Shown piece by piece: positions 43,849-54,033 of a DNA stretch of 64,000 bases. This DNA is from Flavobacterium aquidurense. GTDB taxonomy: Bacteria > Bacteroidota > Bacteroidia > Flavobacteriales > Flavobacteriaceae. The notes below the pieces were generated by a model. That model made no database searches. It had not been told where the DNA came from and saw only the letters and a program-made list of their open reading frames with translations. The position numbers and the translations under genes were made by a program. The stretch lies in the NCBI RefSeq assembly GCF_001404985.1, contig NZ_JRLF01000015.1, positions 558,001 to 622,000 on the forward strand, read 5' to 3'. Numbering within the stretch: the first letter of the stretch is position 1; each line of letters opens with the position of its first letter.

Positions 43849-44562
43849 TTACTCTTTTGTAACTATTATCGAAGCTTTAAATCCTGCTGCCAGATTATCC
43901 CAATAATCATTGGTTACTAATTGGCCTTTATCGTCATAAACCTGAATTTCGGCAGTATTTCCTCCAAGAGTTCCAATGTTTAATGCTTCAAAATCAAGCT
44001 TATTAAAACCATCAGAAAGATCAATTTTTACATCTTTAAAATTACCTTCTAAAAGTAGTTGGTCTCTTATTACTTTATCATTAGAAGAAACTTTTACCAA
44101 ATCGCCATCTATAGCTCCAAAATCACGGAATTTTACAATAAAATATTTAGATTTTGTTCTAAAATCACCTAACGAAATATTTCGTTTTACCAACGTTCCG
44201 CGTCCTTCTTTTAAACCTGCATCTCTTAAGGCTTTATCTAAATCCTTTTCCATTTTAGGAACATAACGATCACCGGGATTAGCAAAATCGGTTTCGGTAG
44301 ACATCGTGAATTTACTTTTTTCTGCTCCTACCTGCAATTGCGATTTTGGTGTAATACTGGTATTATCAAAAACATTAGGTGTTTTAATACTTGGCATATC
44401 CATATTGTCAGCCTGAGGATCTTTTACTTCCGGAAGAGGAGTTTTCTTTGGCTTTGCCCCAAATTTTGGCGCTGCAATAGGTCTGAATTTTGTACCAAAT
44501 TCAGTTTGAGCTGAAACTGTGACAGCGGTAAAAAATAATATGAAAAATAAAATATGCTTCAT
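43849..44562 (-). CDS. Secreted protein of unknown function
   Basis: 237 residues with a signal peptide (ending AVTVSAQ). A Pro/Lys-rich N-terminal region (about 20-80) precedes a beta-rich C-terminal domain (about 110-237, ISLGDFRTKSKYFIVKFRDF...GTAEIQVYDDKGQLV). No family recognised. It is widely distributed in flavobacteria as a hypothetical exported protein, from memory only. Single gene. Confidence 0.7.
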   Translation of the reverse strand: MKHILFFILFFTAVTVSAQTEFGTKFRPIAAPKFGAKPKKTPLPEVKDPQADNMDMPSIKTPNVFDNTSITPKSQLQVGAEKSKFTMSTETDFANPGDRYVPKMEKDLDKALRDAGLKEGRGTLVKRNISLGDFRTKSKYFIVKFRDFGAIDGDLVKVSSNDKVIRDQLLLEGNFKDVKIDLSDGFNKLDFEALNIGTLGGNTAEIQVYDDKGQLVTNDYWDNLAAGFKASIIVTKE

Positions 44563-44724
44563 TGAAAAAGTATTTATCGAATCGGCTTTTATAATTTTTA
44601 TAAAATCAGTGTAGCTTCACAAAAATAATATAATTTAGTTAGGCGCTACAACTTTAAGACTATTATAACAATATATTAGGCTAATTTTTGGAAAGCAAAA
44701 AACTTGCCAAAAACATAAATACAA

Positions 44725-44758
44725 AAAATCCGATCAGCTTTTATACCAATCGGATTTT
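44725..44758 (-). terminator. Intrinsic terminator
   Basis: AAAATCCGAT (44725-44734) pairs with ATCGGATTTT (44749-44758), followed on the minus strand by T-rich DNA. It lies downstream of the lipoprotein gene at 44791. Confidence 0.75.
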
Positions 44759-44790
44759 GAACACATTTATTCAATTATATAATAGAACGA

Positions 44791-45210
44791 CTATTTATCT
44801 TGTACGATTACGGCAGTCAAAGTATTAAGGTCTAATGTTTTTCCTGCAGTATAATTAAGATGTACATCATCTGTATACGTTACTCCCGCCTCAACATATT
44901 CTACATATGTAGCTCTCTGAAAAACTTCGCCATCAGTAGTTTTAGCCGTAAACTTCACCGTGAAATTTCCTTGCTCATATTTGGAATATGATATTTTAGA
45001 AGTATTTTTTACAGCAAAATTAATTTCAAGCCAATCACCAGCAAACTTTTTTGATGTAATTGTTAAAGCAAAATCATCTACATTAAATGCAGTGCTATTT
45101 GGTGATGTATTATCATCATCTCTGTTTGAGCTGCAGTTTACCAATAAGATTGACATACTCAGTAAAAGAACAAAACTAATTGTTGATTTAAAAAAAGATA
45201 ATTTTTTCAT
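44791..45210 (-). CDS. Lipoprotein with immunoglobulin-like (DUF4352-type) fold, tentative
   Basis: 139 residues with lipobox SILLVNCSSN (Cys near 26). The mature part reads like a small beta sandwich (DFALTITSKKFAGDWLEINFAVKNTSKISYSKYEQGNFTVKF...), recalling the DUF4352/telomeric-like lipoprotein domains. That family match is uncertain. Single gene, flanked by a terminator. Confidence 0.68.
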   Translation of the reverse strand: MKKLSFFKSTISFVLLLSMSILLVNCSSNRDDDNTSPNSTAFNVDDFALTITSKKFAGDWLEINFAVKNTSKISYSKYEQGNFTVKFTAKTTDGEVFQRATYVEYVEAGVTYTDDVHLNYTAGKTLDLNTLTAVIVQDK

Positions 45211-45444
45211 AAGTTAAAATATTAAGGTTAGGTGCTACATTATTTGTAGGCTTATTTTTGCAATATTATAAGATATAATCGCTAAAAACTATCAAAACAT
45301 AAGATTTAACTTATATAATGGATTTAATTCTTTATATTTCTTAAAATAGCAATATTAAGGCGAAAATGCTCTTTTTACTTTGACATTTAATAAGTTATGA
45401 TTAACTTCAATATTTTTAATTTATCTTATTAAAAATACAGCCAA

Positions 45445-46362
45445 ATGGACTATATCGACTATTATAAAGTATTAGAAATCACGAAATCAGCAACTGAAGC
45501 CGAAATTAAAAAAGCATATCGAAAATTAGCCCGAAAATATCATCCGGATCTGAATCCGAATGACAAAGAAGCAGAGAAAAAATTCAAAGAAATAAATGAA
45601 GCAAATGAAGTTTTAAGCAATGCTGAAAATCGTAAAAAATACGACAAATACGGAAAAGACTGGAAACATGCTGATGAATTTGAAAAAGCAGGTTATGATC
45701 CTAATCAAAAACAATATTCCGGACAGCAAGGCGGAAGTCAAAATTATTCAGATTTTGGAGGTGATTTCTCAGGAAGTGATTTTTCTGACTTCTTCAATTC
45801 TATGTACGGTTCTGCAGGAAGAAACTCCAGAAGTCAGGCAAAATACAGAGGACAGGATCTTAATGCTGAACTACAACTAGACTTAGAATCGGCATATACG
45901 ACTCACAAACAAAACCTGACTGTGAATGGCAAAAATATCCGAATTACAATTCCCGCAGGAGTGGAGAACGGACAAATTATAAAAATCCCTAATCATGGTG
46001 CAGCCGGAGCAAACGGAGGTCCGAATGGCGATTTGTATATTACCTTTTTAATCGATAATAATTCAGATTTTAAGCGCGAGGGAAATAATTTATATGCTAA
46101 TGTTGATCTTGATTTATACACTGCAATTTTAGGAGGAGAAACTCATGTAAATACTTTTGACGGAAAGGTAAAAATTAAAGTGGCTCCTGAAACGCAGCCC
46201 GGAACTAAAGTAAAATTGAAAGGAAAAGGTTTTCCAGTATATAAAAAAGATAATCAATTTGGTGATTTATACATTACTTATACTTTAAAAATACCAACAA
46301 AACTTTCTTCAAAAGAAAAAGAATTATTTCAGGAATTAGCTAAATTAAGAAATCATGAATAG
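45445..46362 (+). CDS. cbpA: DnaJ-type co-chaperone CbpA
   Basis: 305 residues. J domain about 1-70 with the invariant HPD (RKYHPDLNPN). A Gly/Ser/Asp-rich linker (about 80-135) precedes the two C-terminal substrate-binding beta domains (about 135-300), ending FGDLYITYTLKIP. No zinc-finger cysteines, so it is the CbpA class rather than DnaJ. It stimulates DnaK and in E. coli also binds curved DNA. The stop overlaps the cbpM start by 8 bp. Confidence 0.93.
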   Translation: MDYIDYYKVLEITKSATEAEIKKAYRKLARKYHPDLNPNDKEAEKKFKEINEANEVLSNAENRKKYDKYGKDWKHADEFEKAGYDPNQKQYSGQQGGSQNYSDFGGDFSGSDFSDFFNSMYGSAGRNSRSQAKYRGQDLNAELQLDLESAYTTHKQNLTVNGKNIRITIPAGVENGQIIKIPNHGAAGANGGPNGDLYITFLIDNNSDFKREGNNLYANVDLDLYTAILGGETHVNTFDGKVKIKVAPETQPGTKVKLKGKGFPVYKKDNQFGDLYITYTLKIPTKLSSKEKELFQELAKLRNHE

Positions 46363-46660
46363 TAAAAACTTAATTCAAATAAAACAATTTTGCATCTATC
46401 ACGAAATTGAAAATACTTTTATAACGGAACTTCACAATTATGGTTTGGTTAAAATAATTTTTCTTGAAGAAGATGAATATTTGGAGCCTGAACAATTACC
46501 AACTGTAGAAAAAATGATACGCCTGCATTATGATCTTAAAATCAATTTAGAAGGCATTGATGTTATTGCAAATCTATTGGACAAAATCGAAGTATTACAA
46601 CAAAACCTTACTGCTGCTCAAAATAAACTTCGCCTTTATGAACAGCATCAAATTGAATAA
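46355..46660 (+). CDS. cbpM: Chaperone modulator CbpM
   Basis: 101 residues, all helical, with a MerR-like N-terminal half (FCIYHEIENTFITELHNYGLV) and a C-terminal coiled coil (LLDKIEVLQQNLTAAQNKLRLYEQ). CbpM binds the CbpA J domain and inhibits it. The 8-bp overlap with cbpA fits strict co-expression. Confidence 0.88.
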   Translation: MNSKNLIQIKQFCIYHEIENTFITELHNYGLVKIIFLEEDEYLEPEQLPTVEKMIRLHYDLKINLEGIDVIANLLDKIEVLQQNLTAAQNKLRLYEQHQIE

Positions 46661-46829
46661 ACAAGCTCAAATGTTTTTACTTAAAATATCACAAAAAAGG
46701 ATCAATTAACGAAATGATTTCGAAGGAATAATACTCTTTTTAATCTGTATATTTTATAAATTGCAGCAAAATTAACCAACCTGAATTTGATTTTTAAAAG
46801 AATAAAACGAATTCAATAAAATACTAAAA

Positions 46830-47213
46830 ATGAAAAGAGAAAACATCTTAACAGGATCACTTTGGGAGGACAAAATGGGATATTGCCGCGCGGTAAGAAT
46901 TGGCAATATCATTGAAGTTTCAGGAACTGTGGCTATTGTTGATGGAGAAAAAGTAAAAGCTGATGATGCATATGCTCAAACCTACAACATCCTGGAACGT
47001 GTTGAAAAAGTGTTAGAAGATTTAAATGTTGGAATGAAAGACGTAATCAGAACCCGTATTTTTACAACCAACATTGCTACTTTTGAAGATGTCGCAAAAG
47101 CTCACGCTTCATTTTTTAAAGATGTAAAACCTACAACAGGTTTTTATGAAATAAGTAAACTCGTTGCACCTGAATATTTAGTTGAAATTGAATTTACAGC
47201 TGTTGTGCAATAA
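46830..47213 (+). CDS. Rid-family protein lacking the usual catalytic arginine
   Basis: 127 residues with the YjgF/YER057c/UK114 chorismate-mutase-like fold (SGTVAIVDGEKV, VLEDLNVGMKDVIRTRIFTT). RidA-type imine deaminases carry an Arg in a P-A-R-S-type segment. Here that place reads KPTTGFYEIS, so the arginine appears replaced by threonine. Another Rid subfamily without deaminase activity is more likely. Its substrate is unknown. Single gene. Confidence 0.85.
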   Translation: MKRENILTGSLWEDKMGYCRAVRIGNIIEVSGTVAIVDGEKVKADDAYAQTYNILERVEKVLEDLNVGMKDVIRTRIFTTNIATFEDVAKAHASFFKDVKPTTGFYEISKLVAPEYLVEIEFTAVVQ

Positions 47214-47218
47214 TATTA

Positions 47219-47339
47219 GCCACGAATATTTTTTTAGCTGCGAATTACACTAATTTTCGCGAATTATTTTTTTGCCACAGATTAGAAAGATTTAAAAGAT
47301 TATTTTTGATCCCGAATTTTAAAATTAAAAAATTCGGGA
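47219..47339. repeat. CACGAATT-type repeats and a TCCCGAATTTT inverted pair
   Basis: Degenerate GCCACGAAT, GCTGCGAATTACACTAATT and CGCGAATT boxes (47219-47265) are followed by TCCCGAATTTT (47310-47320) paired with AAAATTCGGGA (47329-47339). The stem is near-perfect and forms a terminator-like hairpin between the Rid gene and clc. Confidence 0.55.
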
Positions 47340-47378
47340 CAATTCGTGCAATTCGAGGCAGAAAAATCAAACTTATTA

Positions 47379-48611
47379 ATGAGCTTTCAAAATCCAAAAC
47401 AGATACTTTTTACAATTTTCAAATGGATTCTCATTTGTGTTTTGACAGGTATTTTGTCCGGATCTGCATCTGCATTTTTCTTAGTTGCTCTGGAATGGGT
47501 TACACAATATAGAATTCACCACGACCGTATCATCTGGCTTTTACCATTCGGCGGATTATTAGTGGGACTTAGTTACTATTATTGGGGAGAATCTGTCGTA
47601 AAGGGCAATAATTTATTGCTCGAAGAATATGAAAGTCCTAAAAAAGTGATTCCGTTTAAGATGGCTCCTTTGGTGCTTTTAGGAACCTTAATTACACATT
47701 TATTTGGAGGTTCTGCAGGTCGTGAAGGAACTGCTGTACAAATGGGAGGCGCAATTGCAGATCAATTCACAAAACTTTTTAACCTCGATAATTCCGAAAG
47801 AAAGATTCTAATTATTTTGGGAATCAGCGCTGGTTTTGCTTCCGTTTTTGGAACTCCTCTAGCAGGCGCAATTTTTGCCCTTGAGGTTCTGTATTTCAGT
47901 AAAATTAATTTAAAAAGCACTGTTTTATCTTTTTTAGTGGCTTACATTGCCTATTTTACAGTAGAATTCTGGCAGGTAAAACATACGCATTACAGTATTC
48001 CTGTTCTTCCTGATCTTACTTTTATAAATTTAATCTACGTTATCATCATCGGAGTTTTATCCGGTTTTGCAGCTTTACTTTTTTCAAGAAGTACTCATTT
48101 TTGGGGCTCTCTTTTTTCTAAAATTAAATATCCACCGCTGCGTCCTTTTATTGGCGGAATTATTTTGGCAATTGCCATTGCAGGCTTTGGCCTAACAAAA
48201 TTCTCAGGATTAGGTGTTCCGGTGATTGTAGATTCATTTTCGAATGCAAACCCCTGGTACGACTTTTTACTTAAAATTTTATTTACAGGATTTACTTTAG
48301 GAGCAGGTTTTAAAGGCGGAGAAGTTACTCCGTTATTTTTTGTAGGTGCCACTTTAGGAAGTGCCTTATCTTTAGTAATTCCTTTGCCAATAGCTTTTTT
48401 GGCAGGTTTAGGATTTGTTGCTGTATTTTCCGGAGCTACCCATACTCCTATCGCCTGCACGGTTATGGGAATTGAACTTTTTGGAATTCAGCCTGGAATC
48501 TTTATCGCTATTGCCTGTATTATTGCTTACTTTTCATCCGGTTCTGTAGGAATTTACAAATCACAAATCGTTAAGGGAGCGAAATATAAGTTATATCAGA
48601 AGTGGTTTTAA
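47379..48611 (+). CDS. ClC-family chloride channel/antiporter
   Basis: 410 residues from ATG 47379 (MSFQNPKQILF), chosen over an upstream GTG at 47346 inside the repeat region. About ten membrane helices. Selectivity-filter motifs include GGSAGREGTAVQMGG, whose glutamate corresponds to the gating glutamate of CLC-ec1, and GFKGGEVTPLFFVGA. The glutamate suggests H+/Cl- exchange or gated conduction. Databases call this subgroup voltage-gated chloride channel family. Single gene. Confidence 0.9.
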   Translation: MSFQNPKQILFTIFKWILICVLTGILSGSASAFFLVALEWVTQYRIHHDRIIWLLPFGGLLVGLSYYYWGESVVKGNNLLLEEYESPKKVIPFKMAPLVLLGTLITHLFGGSAGREGTAVQMGGAIADQFTKLFNLDNSERKILIILGISAGFASVFGTPLAGAIFALEVLYFSKINLKSTVLSFLVAYIAYFTVEFWQVKHTHYSIPVLPDLTFINLIYVIIIGVLSGFAALLFSRSTHFWGSLFSKIKYPPLRPFIGGIILAIAIAGFGLTKFSGLGVPVIVDSFSNANPWYDFLLKILFTGFTLGAGFKGGEVTPLFFVGATLGSALSLVIPLPIAFLAGLGFVAVFSGATHTPIACTVMGIELFGIQPGIFIAIACIIAYFSSGSVGIYKSQIVKGAKYKLYQKWF

Positions 48612-48620
48612 TTTAGTTTT

Positions 48621-48853
48621 CAGTCGCAGTTTCAGTTTCAGTCTCAGTCTCAGCCTTAATCTCTGTCGTAGTTTTTATCTCCAAATTCTGGAAATGAATA
48701 TCAAACAAAATAAAGTCTGCTAATAAAATCCGTTAAAATCCGCGTTTTCGCTTTAGCGAATCTGTTTTATTTGTGTATAATGGTCTCATTTTTACAATCA
48801 ACTCTGTTTCAGAAAACATAAAACTGAGACTGAAAACTGCGACTGCGACTGAC
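48621..48853. repeat. CAGTnn hexamer array, inverted pair
   Basis: Six hexamers in perfect phase right after the clc stop (CAGTCG, CAGTTT, CAGTTT, CAGTCT, CAGTCT, CAGCCT; 48621-48656). Reverse units at 48823-48853 are ACTGAG, ACTGAAA, ACTGCG, ACTGCG and ACTGAC. The roughly 165 bp between them hold no gene. Confidence 0.75.
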
Positions 48854-48908
48854 AACTAATAAAAGTGTGTTAATCTGTAAAATGATTTCAACATTACATT
48901 AAAAAAAT

Positions 48909-48916
48909 GTAAATTC
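48909..48916 (+). promoter_or_regulatory. -7-like element TAAATTCG of the nrnA-gldI operon
   Basis: One base from TAnnTTTG, 8 bp upstream of the nrnA ATG. Placement suggests a very short leader, so confidence is limited. Confidence 0.3.
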
Positions 48917-48923
48917 GCACACT

Positions 48924-49928
48924 ATGAAAATACAAGATATTCAAGCGATACAATTATTACTCGCAACCCCAAAGAAAATCGTTATAATTCCGCATAGAGG
49001 TCCTGATGGTGACGCTATGGGTTCAACCTTAGGTTTATATCATTTTTTATTAAAAAACAATCACCAGCCAACTGTGATTGCCCCAAACGATTTTCCTGAT
49101 TTTTTAGCTTGGCTGCCAGGTTCTGAAACTGTAAGAATCTTTGAAAAAGACACTGAAAACTGTACCAAAATATTAGAAGAAGCTGAGTTGATATTCACAC
49201 TGGATTTTAATGCTTTTCATCGTACCGGAGAAATGGAACATACTTTGGTAAAACTAAAAGCTCCGTTTATCATGATCGATCATCATCAAAAACCGGATGA
49301 TTACGCTGCTTACACCTACTCTGACACCTCATTTGGATCAACTTGCGAAATGGTTTATAACTTCATTTCCTTTCTGGGAAAAAAAGAAGATATCGATAAG
49401 ACTATTGCAACTTGTATCTATACGGGAATTTTGACTGATTCAGGTTCGTTTCGTTTTCCGGGCACTACAGGAAACACGCACCGTATTATTGCAGACTTAA
49501 TTGATTTAGGAGTCGAAAACACCCAAATACCTGTTTTATTATTTGATAACAGTTCTTACAGCCGTCTGCAATTATTGGGTCGCGCTTTACAGAACATGAA
49601 AGTCCTTACCGAACATAAAACATCTTATACTTCTCTTACTCAGGACGAATTAGATTCGTTTGATTATGTAAAAGGCGATACTGAAGGAATTGTTAATTAC
49701 GGATTGAGTATAAAAGGTATTGTTTTTACTGCTATTTTTATCGAAAATAAAGATGAGAAAATCATTAAGATCTCTTTCCGTTCACAAGGAGGATTCGATG
49801 TAAACCAGTTTGCACGAGATCACTTTAATGGTGGCGGACATAGCAACGCAGCTGGCGGAAGATCAGAAGTTTCTATGGAGGAAACCTTAAAGAAATTTGA
49901 AGATTTAGTAAATAAATTAAAAATATAA
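48924..49928 (+). CDS. nrnA: Oligoribonuclease / pAp phosphatase NrnA (DHH family)
   Basis: 334 residues. DHH domain with metal motifs IPHRGPDGDAMGS and IDHHQKPDDY (about 20-115) and DHHA1 domain ending FNGGGHSNAAGGRS (about 305-318). It degrades short RNA oligomers (nanoRNA) to mononucleotides and dephosphorylates pAp. It is the first gene of a four-gene run; gldI follows after 6 bp. Confidence 0.93.
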   Translation: MKIQDIQAIQLLLATPKKIVIIPHRGPDGDAMGSTLGLYHFLLKNNHQPTVIAPNDFPDFLAWLPGSETVRIFEKDTENCTKILEEAELIFTLDFNAFHRTGEMEHTLVKLKAPFIMIDHHQKPDDYAAYTYSDTSFGSTCEMVYNFISFLGKKEDIDKTIATCIYTGILTDSGSFRFPGTTGNTHRIIADLIDLGVENTQIPVLLFDNSSYSRLQLLGRALQNMKVLTEHKTSYTSLTQDELDSFDYVKGDTEGIVNYGLSIKGIVFTAIFIENKDEKIIKISFRSQGGFDVNQFARDHFNGGGHSNAAGGRSEVSMEETLKKFEDLVNKLKI

Positions 49929-49934
49929 TCCCAC

Positions 49935-50576
<642 letters not shown>

Positions 50577-50588
50577 CACATTTTAAAA

Positions 50589-51665
50589 ATGAAAAAGAGT
50601 ATTTTACTATTATTAGTAGCCGTTAGCTCATTATATTCTTGCAAGGACGAACACAGTAATTTGCCTGATGGTTTATATGCTGATATTGAAACCAATAAAG
50701 GACATATTATTGTTGAATTAGATTATAAAAAAGCTCCTGTTACTGTTGCCAATTTTGTCACTTTGGCGGAAGGTAAAAATGAATTTGTAACAAAAGATTA
50801 CCTAAAAAAGAAACCTTTTTTTGATGGTTTAAAATTCCATAGAGTTATAGAAGATTTTATGATCCAGACCGGAGATCCTGAAGGAACAGGTTCCGGAGAT
50901 ACAGGATATAAGTTTAAAGATGAAATCACAGATTTAAAGTTTGACAAAGCGGGAGTTTTAGCAATGGCTAATAACGGTCCGGGAACAAACAGCAGTCAAT
51001 TTTTTATTACGCATGTTGAAACACCCTGGTTAGACGGAAAACATACTATCTTTGGTCATGTAGTAGACAAAGGACAGGAAGTTGTAAATCAGGTAAAACA
51101 AGGTGATAGTATTGTTTCTGTTACAATTATTAGAAATGGTGAAGCTGCTAAAAAGTTTGATGCCGTAAAAGTATTTACAGATTACTTTTCAGATATTGCA
51201 AAAGAAAAAGGTAAATATGCAGGAGTTCAAAAAGAAAAAGTAGACTATTTTGCTTCTGTAAAACCTAAAACTACTAAAACAAATTCAGGTTTAGAATATT
51301 TAATTACAGAAAAAGGAACTGGTAAAAAACCAACAGCAGGAACTCAATTATACATTCATTATTCAGGATTCCTGGAAGACGGAACTTTATTTGACTCAAG
51401 TGTAGAAGAAGTTAATAAAGCTTTTGGAAAATTTGATGTTTCAAGAGCTGAACAACATGGATATCAGCCAATTCCGTTTCAGGCAGGACGTAAAGACGGT
51501 ATGATTCCCGGATTTATTGAAGGAATCGAACAACTATCATTTGGAGACAAAGCGATTCTCTTTATTCCGTCACACTTAGCATACGGAGCAACAGGCGCCG
51601 GAGGAGTAATTCCGCCAAATGCAAATATTATTTTCGAAATTCAATTATTAGAAAAGCCACAATAA
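50589..51665 (+). CDS. Lipoprotein cyclophilin-FKBP double PPIase
   Basis: 358 residues. Signal peptide with lipobox SLYSCKD (Cys near 18), cyclophilin domain about 25-185 (FHRVIEDFMIQTGDP, NNGPGTNSSQFFITH), linker, and FKBP domain about 245-358 (IHYSGFLEDGTLFDSS, IPSHLAYGATGAGGVIPPN). Both active sites look intact, so it would be a bifunctional periplasmic prolyl isomerase. It follows gldI by 12 bp. Confidence 0.92.
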   Translation: MKKSILLLLVAVSSLYSCKDEHSNLPDGLYADIETNKGHIIVELDYKKAPVTVANFVTLAEGKNEFVTKDYLKKKPFFDGLKFHRVIEDFMIQTGDPEGTGSGDTGYKFKDEITDLKFDKAGVLAMANNGPGTNSSQFFITHVETPWLDGKHTIFGHVVDKGQEVVNQVKQGDSIVSVTIIRNGEAAKKFDAVKVFTDYFSDIAKEKGKYAGVQKEKVDYFASVKPKTTKTNSGLEYLITEKGTGKKPTAGTQLYIHYSGFLEDGTLFDSSVEEVNKAFGKFDVSRAEQHGYQPIPFQAGRKDGMIPGFIEGIEQLSFGDKAILFIPSHLAYGATGAGGVIPPNANIIFEIQLLEKPQ

Positions 51666-51708
51666 CCCATATATTTAAAGATTAACGTAGACTTAAATTC
51701 GGAACATC

Positions 51709-52836
51709 ATGAAGTTTAAATTTCTATTTTTATTTTGCCTGGCGGTAGTAAACATCCAGGCTCAAACCAAAAAGCCAGTGGCAAAACCAAAGGCTCCTGT
51801 TACAAAAGCAATTGCAAAAACAGATCCTAATGATGGTATTTTTGCCACTATATCGACTACTAAAGGAGACATCGTTGTATCGTTAGAATATGTAAAAACA
51901 CCGGTAACAGTGGCTAACTTTATTTCTTTGGCAGAAGGAAATAACCCTAATGTAAAAGTAGAAAGACTGAAAGGAAAACCTTTTTATGACGGATTAAAAT
52001 TTCACAGAGTAATCAATGATTTTATGATTCAGGGAGGAGACCCGGACGGAAATGGTTCAGGAGGTCCCGGATATGCCTTTAAAGATGAATTTGTTGAAGA
52101 ACTGAAGTTTGAGAAAGGCGGCGTTCTTGCCATGGCAAATTCTGGTCCTGCTACAAACGGAAGCCAATTTTTTATCACACATAAGGAAACACCGTGGTTA
52201 AACGGAAAACATACTATTTTTGGTCATGTAGTTTCAGGAATGGACAATGTAAATAAAATTGTTCAGGATGATATTATGACAAAAATTACGATTACCCGTA
52301 AAGGTGATGCTGCAAAAAAGTTTAATGCTGTAAAAGTTTTAGCTGATGATGTAAAAAAACAAGAAGCTAAAAAAGCTGAATCTCAAAAAGTGGTAAAAGA
52401 TAAAGCGGCATACTTTGCTGCTAATAAAGCAAAAGCAACTACAACTGCATCAGGTTTAAAATACGTTATTACAAAAAAAGGAACCGGCGTTAAAGGAGCT
52501 GAAGGTTCTGCAATCTATTTTCATTATGCAGGATATTTTGAAGACGGAAATTTATTTGACAGCAGTATGGCCAGCGTTGCAAAAGCTTATGGAAAATATG
52601 ATGCAAATCGTGATGCCCAAAAAGGTTATCAGGCTTTTCCTTTTACTGTAGGTAAAAAAGACGGTATGATTCCGGGGTTTATTGAAGCATTGGATTTGAT
52701 GACTGACGGTGAAAAAGCAATATTCTTTCTTCCTTCAAATTTAGCATACGGAGAAAAAGGTGCAGGAGGAGTGATTCCGCCAAATTCAACTTTGATTTTC
52801 GAAATTGAAACCTATCAAAATCAACCTGTAAAATAA
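51709..52836 (+). CDS. Secreted cyclophilin-FKBP double PPIase
   Basis: 375 residues, paralogous to the previous gene with the same two-domain order: cyclophilin about 45-205 (FHRVINDFMIQGGDPDG, NSGPATNGSQFFITH) and FKBP about 260-375 (FHYAGYFEDGNLFDSS, LPSNLAYGEKGAGGVIPPN). Here the signal peptide has no lipobox cysteine (NIQAQTKK), so it should be soluble in the periplasm where its twin is anchored. Last gene of the operon, followed by a terminator. Confidence 0.92.
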   Translation: MKFKFLFLFCLAVVNIQAQTKKPVAKPKAPVTKAIAKTDPNDGIFATISTTKGDIVVSLEYVKTPVTVANFISLAEGNNPNVKVERLKGKPFYDGLKFHRVINDFMIQGGDPDGNGSGGPGYAFKDEFVEELKFEKGGVLAMANSGPATNGSQFFITHKETPWLNGKHTIFGHVVSGMDNVNKIVQDDIMTKITITRKGDAAKKFNAVKVLADDVKKQEAKKAESQKVVKDKAAYFAANKAKATTTASGLKYVITKKGTGVKGAEGSAIYFHYAGYFEDGNLFDSSMASVAKAYGKYDANRDAQKGYQAFPFTVGKKDGMIPGFIEALDLMTDGEKAIFFLPSNLAYGEKGAGGVIPPNSTLIFEIETYQNQPVK

Positions 52837-52861
52837 GATTTTACTTTTTAAGATAATTTAA

Positions 52862-52893
52862 AAACCCATCAAAATATATTTTTTGATGGGTTT
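52862..52893 (+). terminator. Intrinsic terminator of the gldI operon
   Basis: AAACCCATCAAAA (52862-52874) pairs perfectly with TTTTGATGGGTTT (52881-52893), followed by a T run. Confidence 0.85.
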
Positions 52894-53006
52894 CTTTTTT
52901 TCTACAATACTATCAAATTCATAATTTTAAGACTTAAATTGATCTTTAAAATAAACTCATAACAGTATTTACATCTGATTTTTATCAAATCCTAAACTAA
53001 ATAGCG

Positions 53007-53014
53007 TACCTTTG
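53007..53014 (+). promoter_or_regulatory. -7 element TACCTTTG of the EamA gene
   Basis: Exact TAnnTTTG match 33 bp upstream of the ATG at 53047. Confidence 0.45.
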
Positions 53015-53046
53015 CCGGCTTTATTTTTTAAACTAAACAAGTTAAG

Positions 53047-53943
53047 ATGTCACAAAACAATGTATTAAAGGGAGTTTTTTTAGTAGCAATAGGTGCTACA
53101 ACTTACGGAATGTTAGCCACTTTTGTAAAAATGGCCTATTCAGAAGGATATACAACCGCTGAAGTAACCACATCTCAATTTATATTAGGAATTATTGGTA
53201 TTTTATTGATAAACGCTTTTCAAAAAGCAAAACATAAAGAGAATGTTGTAAAAGCTACCAAAAAAAATATTTTTAGCTTAATGCTTGCCGGAACTTCATT
53301 GGGTATGACCAGTTTATTCTATTATCTGGCAGTAAAATATATTCCGGTTTCTATTGGTATCGTTTTATTAATGCAAACGGTTTGGATGGGTGTTTTACTT
53401 GAAATGATTTTAGAAAAAAAACTTCCTTCAAAACAAAAAGTAATTGCTGTATTTATAGTTCTTATCGGTACTGTTTTAGCAACAAATATTATTCATAATG
53501 ATGTAACTCTTGATTGGCGTGGTCTTGCGTGGGGTATTCTGGCTGCAGCATCTTTTACTACAACAATGTTTACTGCAAATAGTGTGGCAACAGAAATTTC
53601 ATCTGCACAACGTAGTTTATACATGCTCTTGGGCGGATCTATAATCGTATTTTCATTTGCAATTGCGACTCAGGTTACTCCTTTTAACTTTGAAATTTTC
53701 ATGAAATGGGGAATTATTCTGGCGCTGTTTGGAACTATTATTCCACCAATGTTAATGACGGCAGGTTTCCCATTAACCGGAATTGGATTGGGAAGTATCG
53801 TATCTGCCCTTGAACTTCCTGTTTCTGTAATGATGGCTTATATATTATTAGATGAAAAAGTAATCTTGTCACAATGGATAGGAATCGTATTAATCATTCT
53901 TGCCATAATTATCATGAATGTAAATTTTAAGCGAAAAAATTAA
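53047..53943 (+). CDS. EamA/DMT-family transporter
   Basis: 298 residues with ten hydrophobic helices in two repeated EamA halves (about 8-145 and 155-292). The second half ends with LELPVSVMMAYILLDEKVILSQWIGIVLIILAI, the conserved C-terminal element of each half. A drug/metabolite exporter of the inner membrane, substrate unknown. Single gene with its own promoter. Confidence 0.88.
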   Translation: MSQNNVLKGVFLVAIGATTYGMLATFVKMAYSEGYTTAEVTTSQFILGIIGILLINAFQKAKHKENVVKATKKNIFSLMLAGTSLGMTSLFYYLAVKYIPVSIGIVLLMQTVWMGVLLEMILEKKLPSKQKVIAVFIVLIGTVLATNIIHNDVTLDWRGLAWGILAAASFTTTMFTANSVATEISSAQRSLYMLLGGSIIVFSFAIATQVTPFNFEIFMKWGIILALFGTIIPPMLMTAGFPLTGIGLGSIVSALELPVSVMMAYILLDEKVILSQWIGIVLIILAIIIMNVNFKRKN

Positions 53944-54033
53944 CTTATTTTGCGAACCATTAAAAAAATGTCATTTGTAATGCAATAATTGTTAATTTTT
54001 TTATAAATTCGTGACAAACAATTACATATCATC

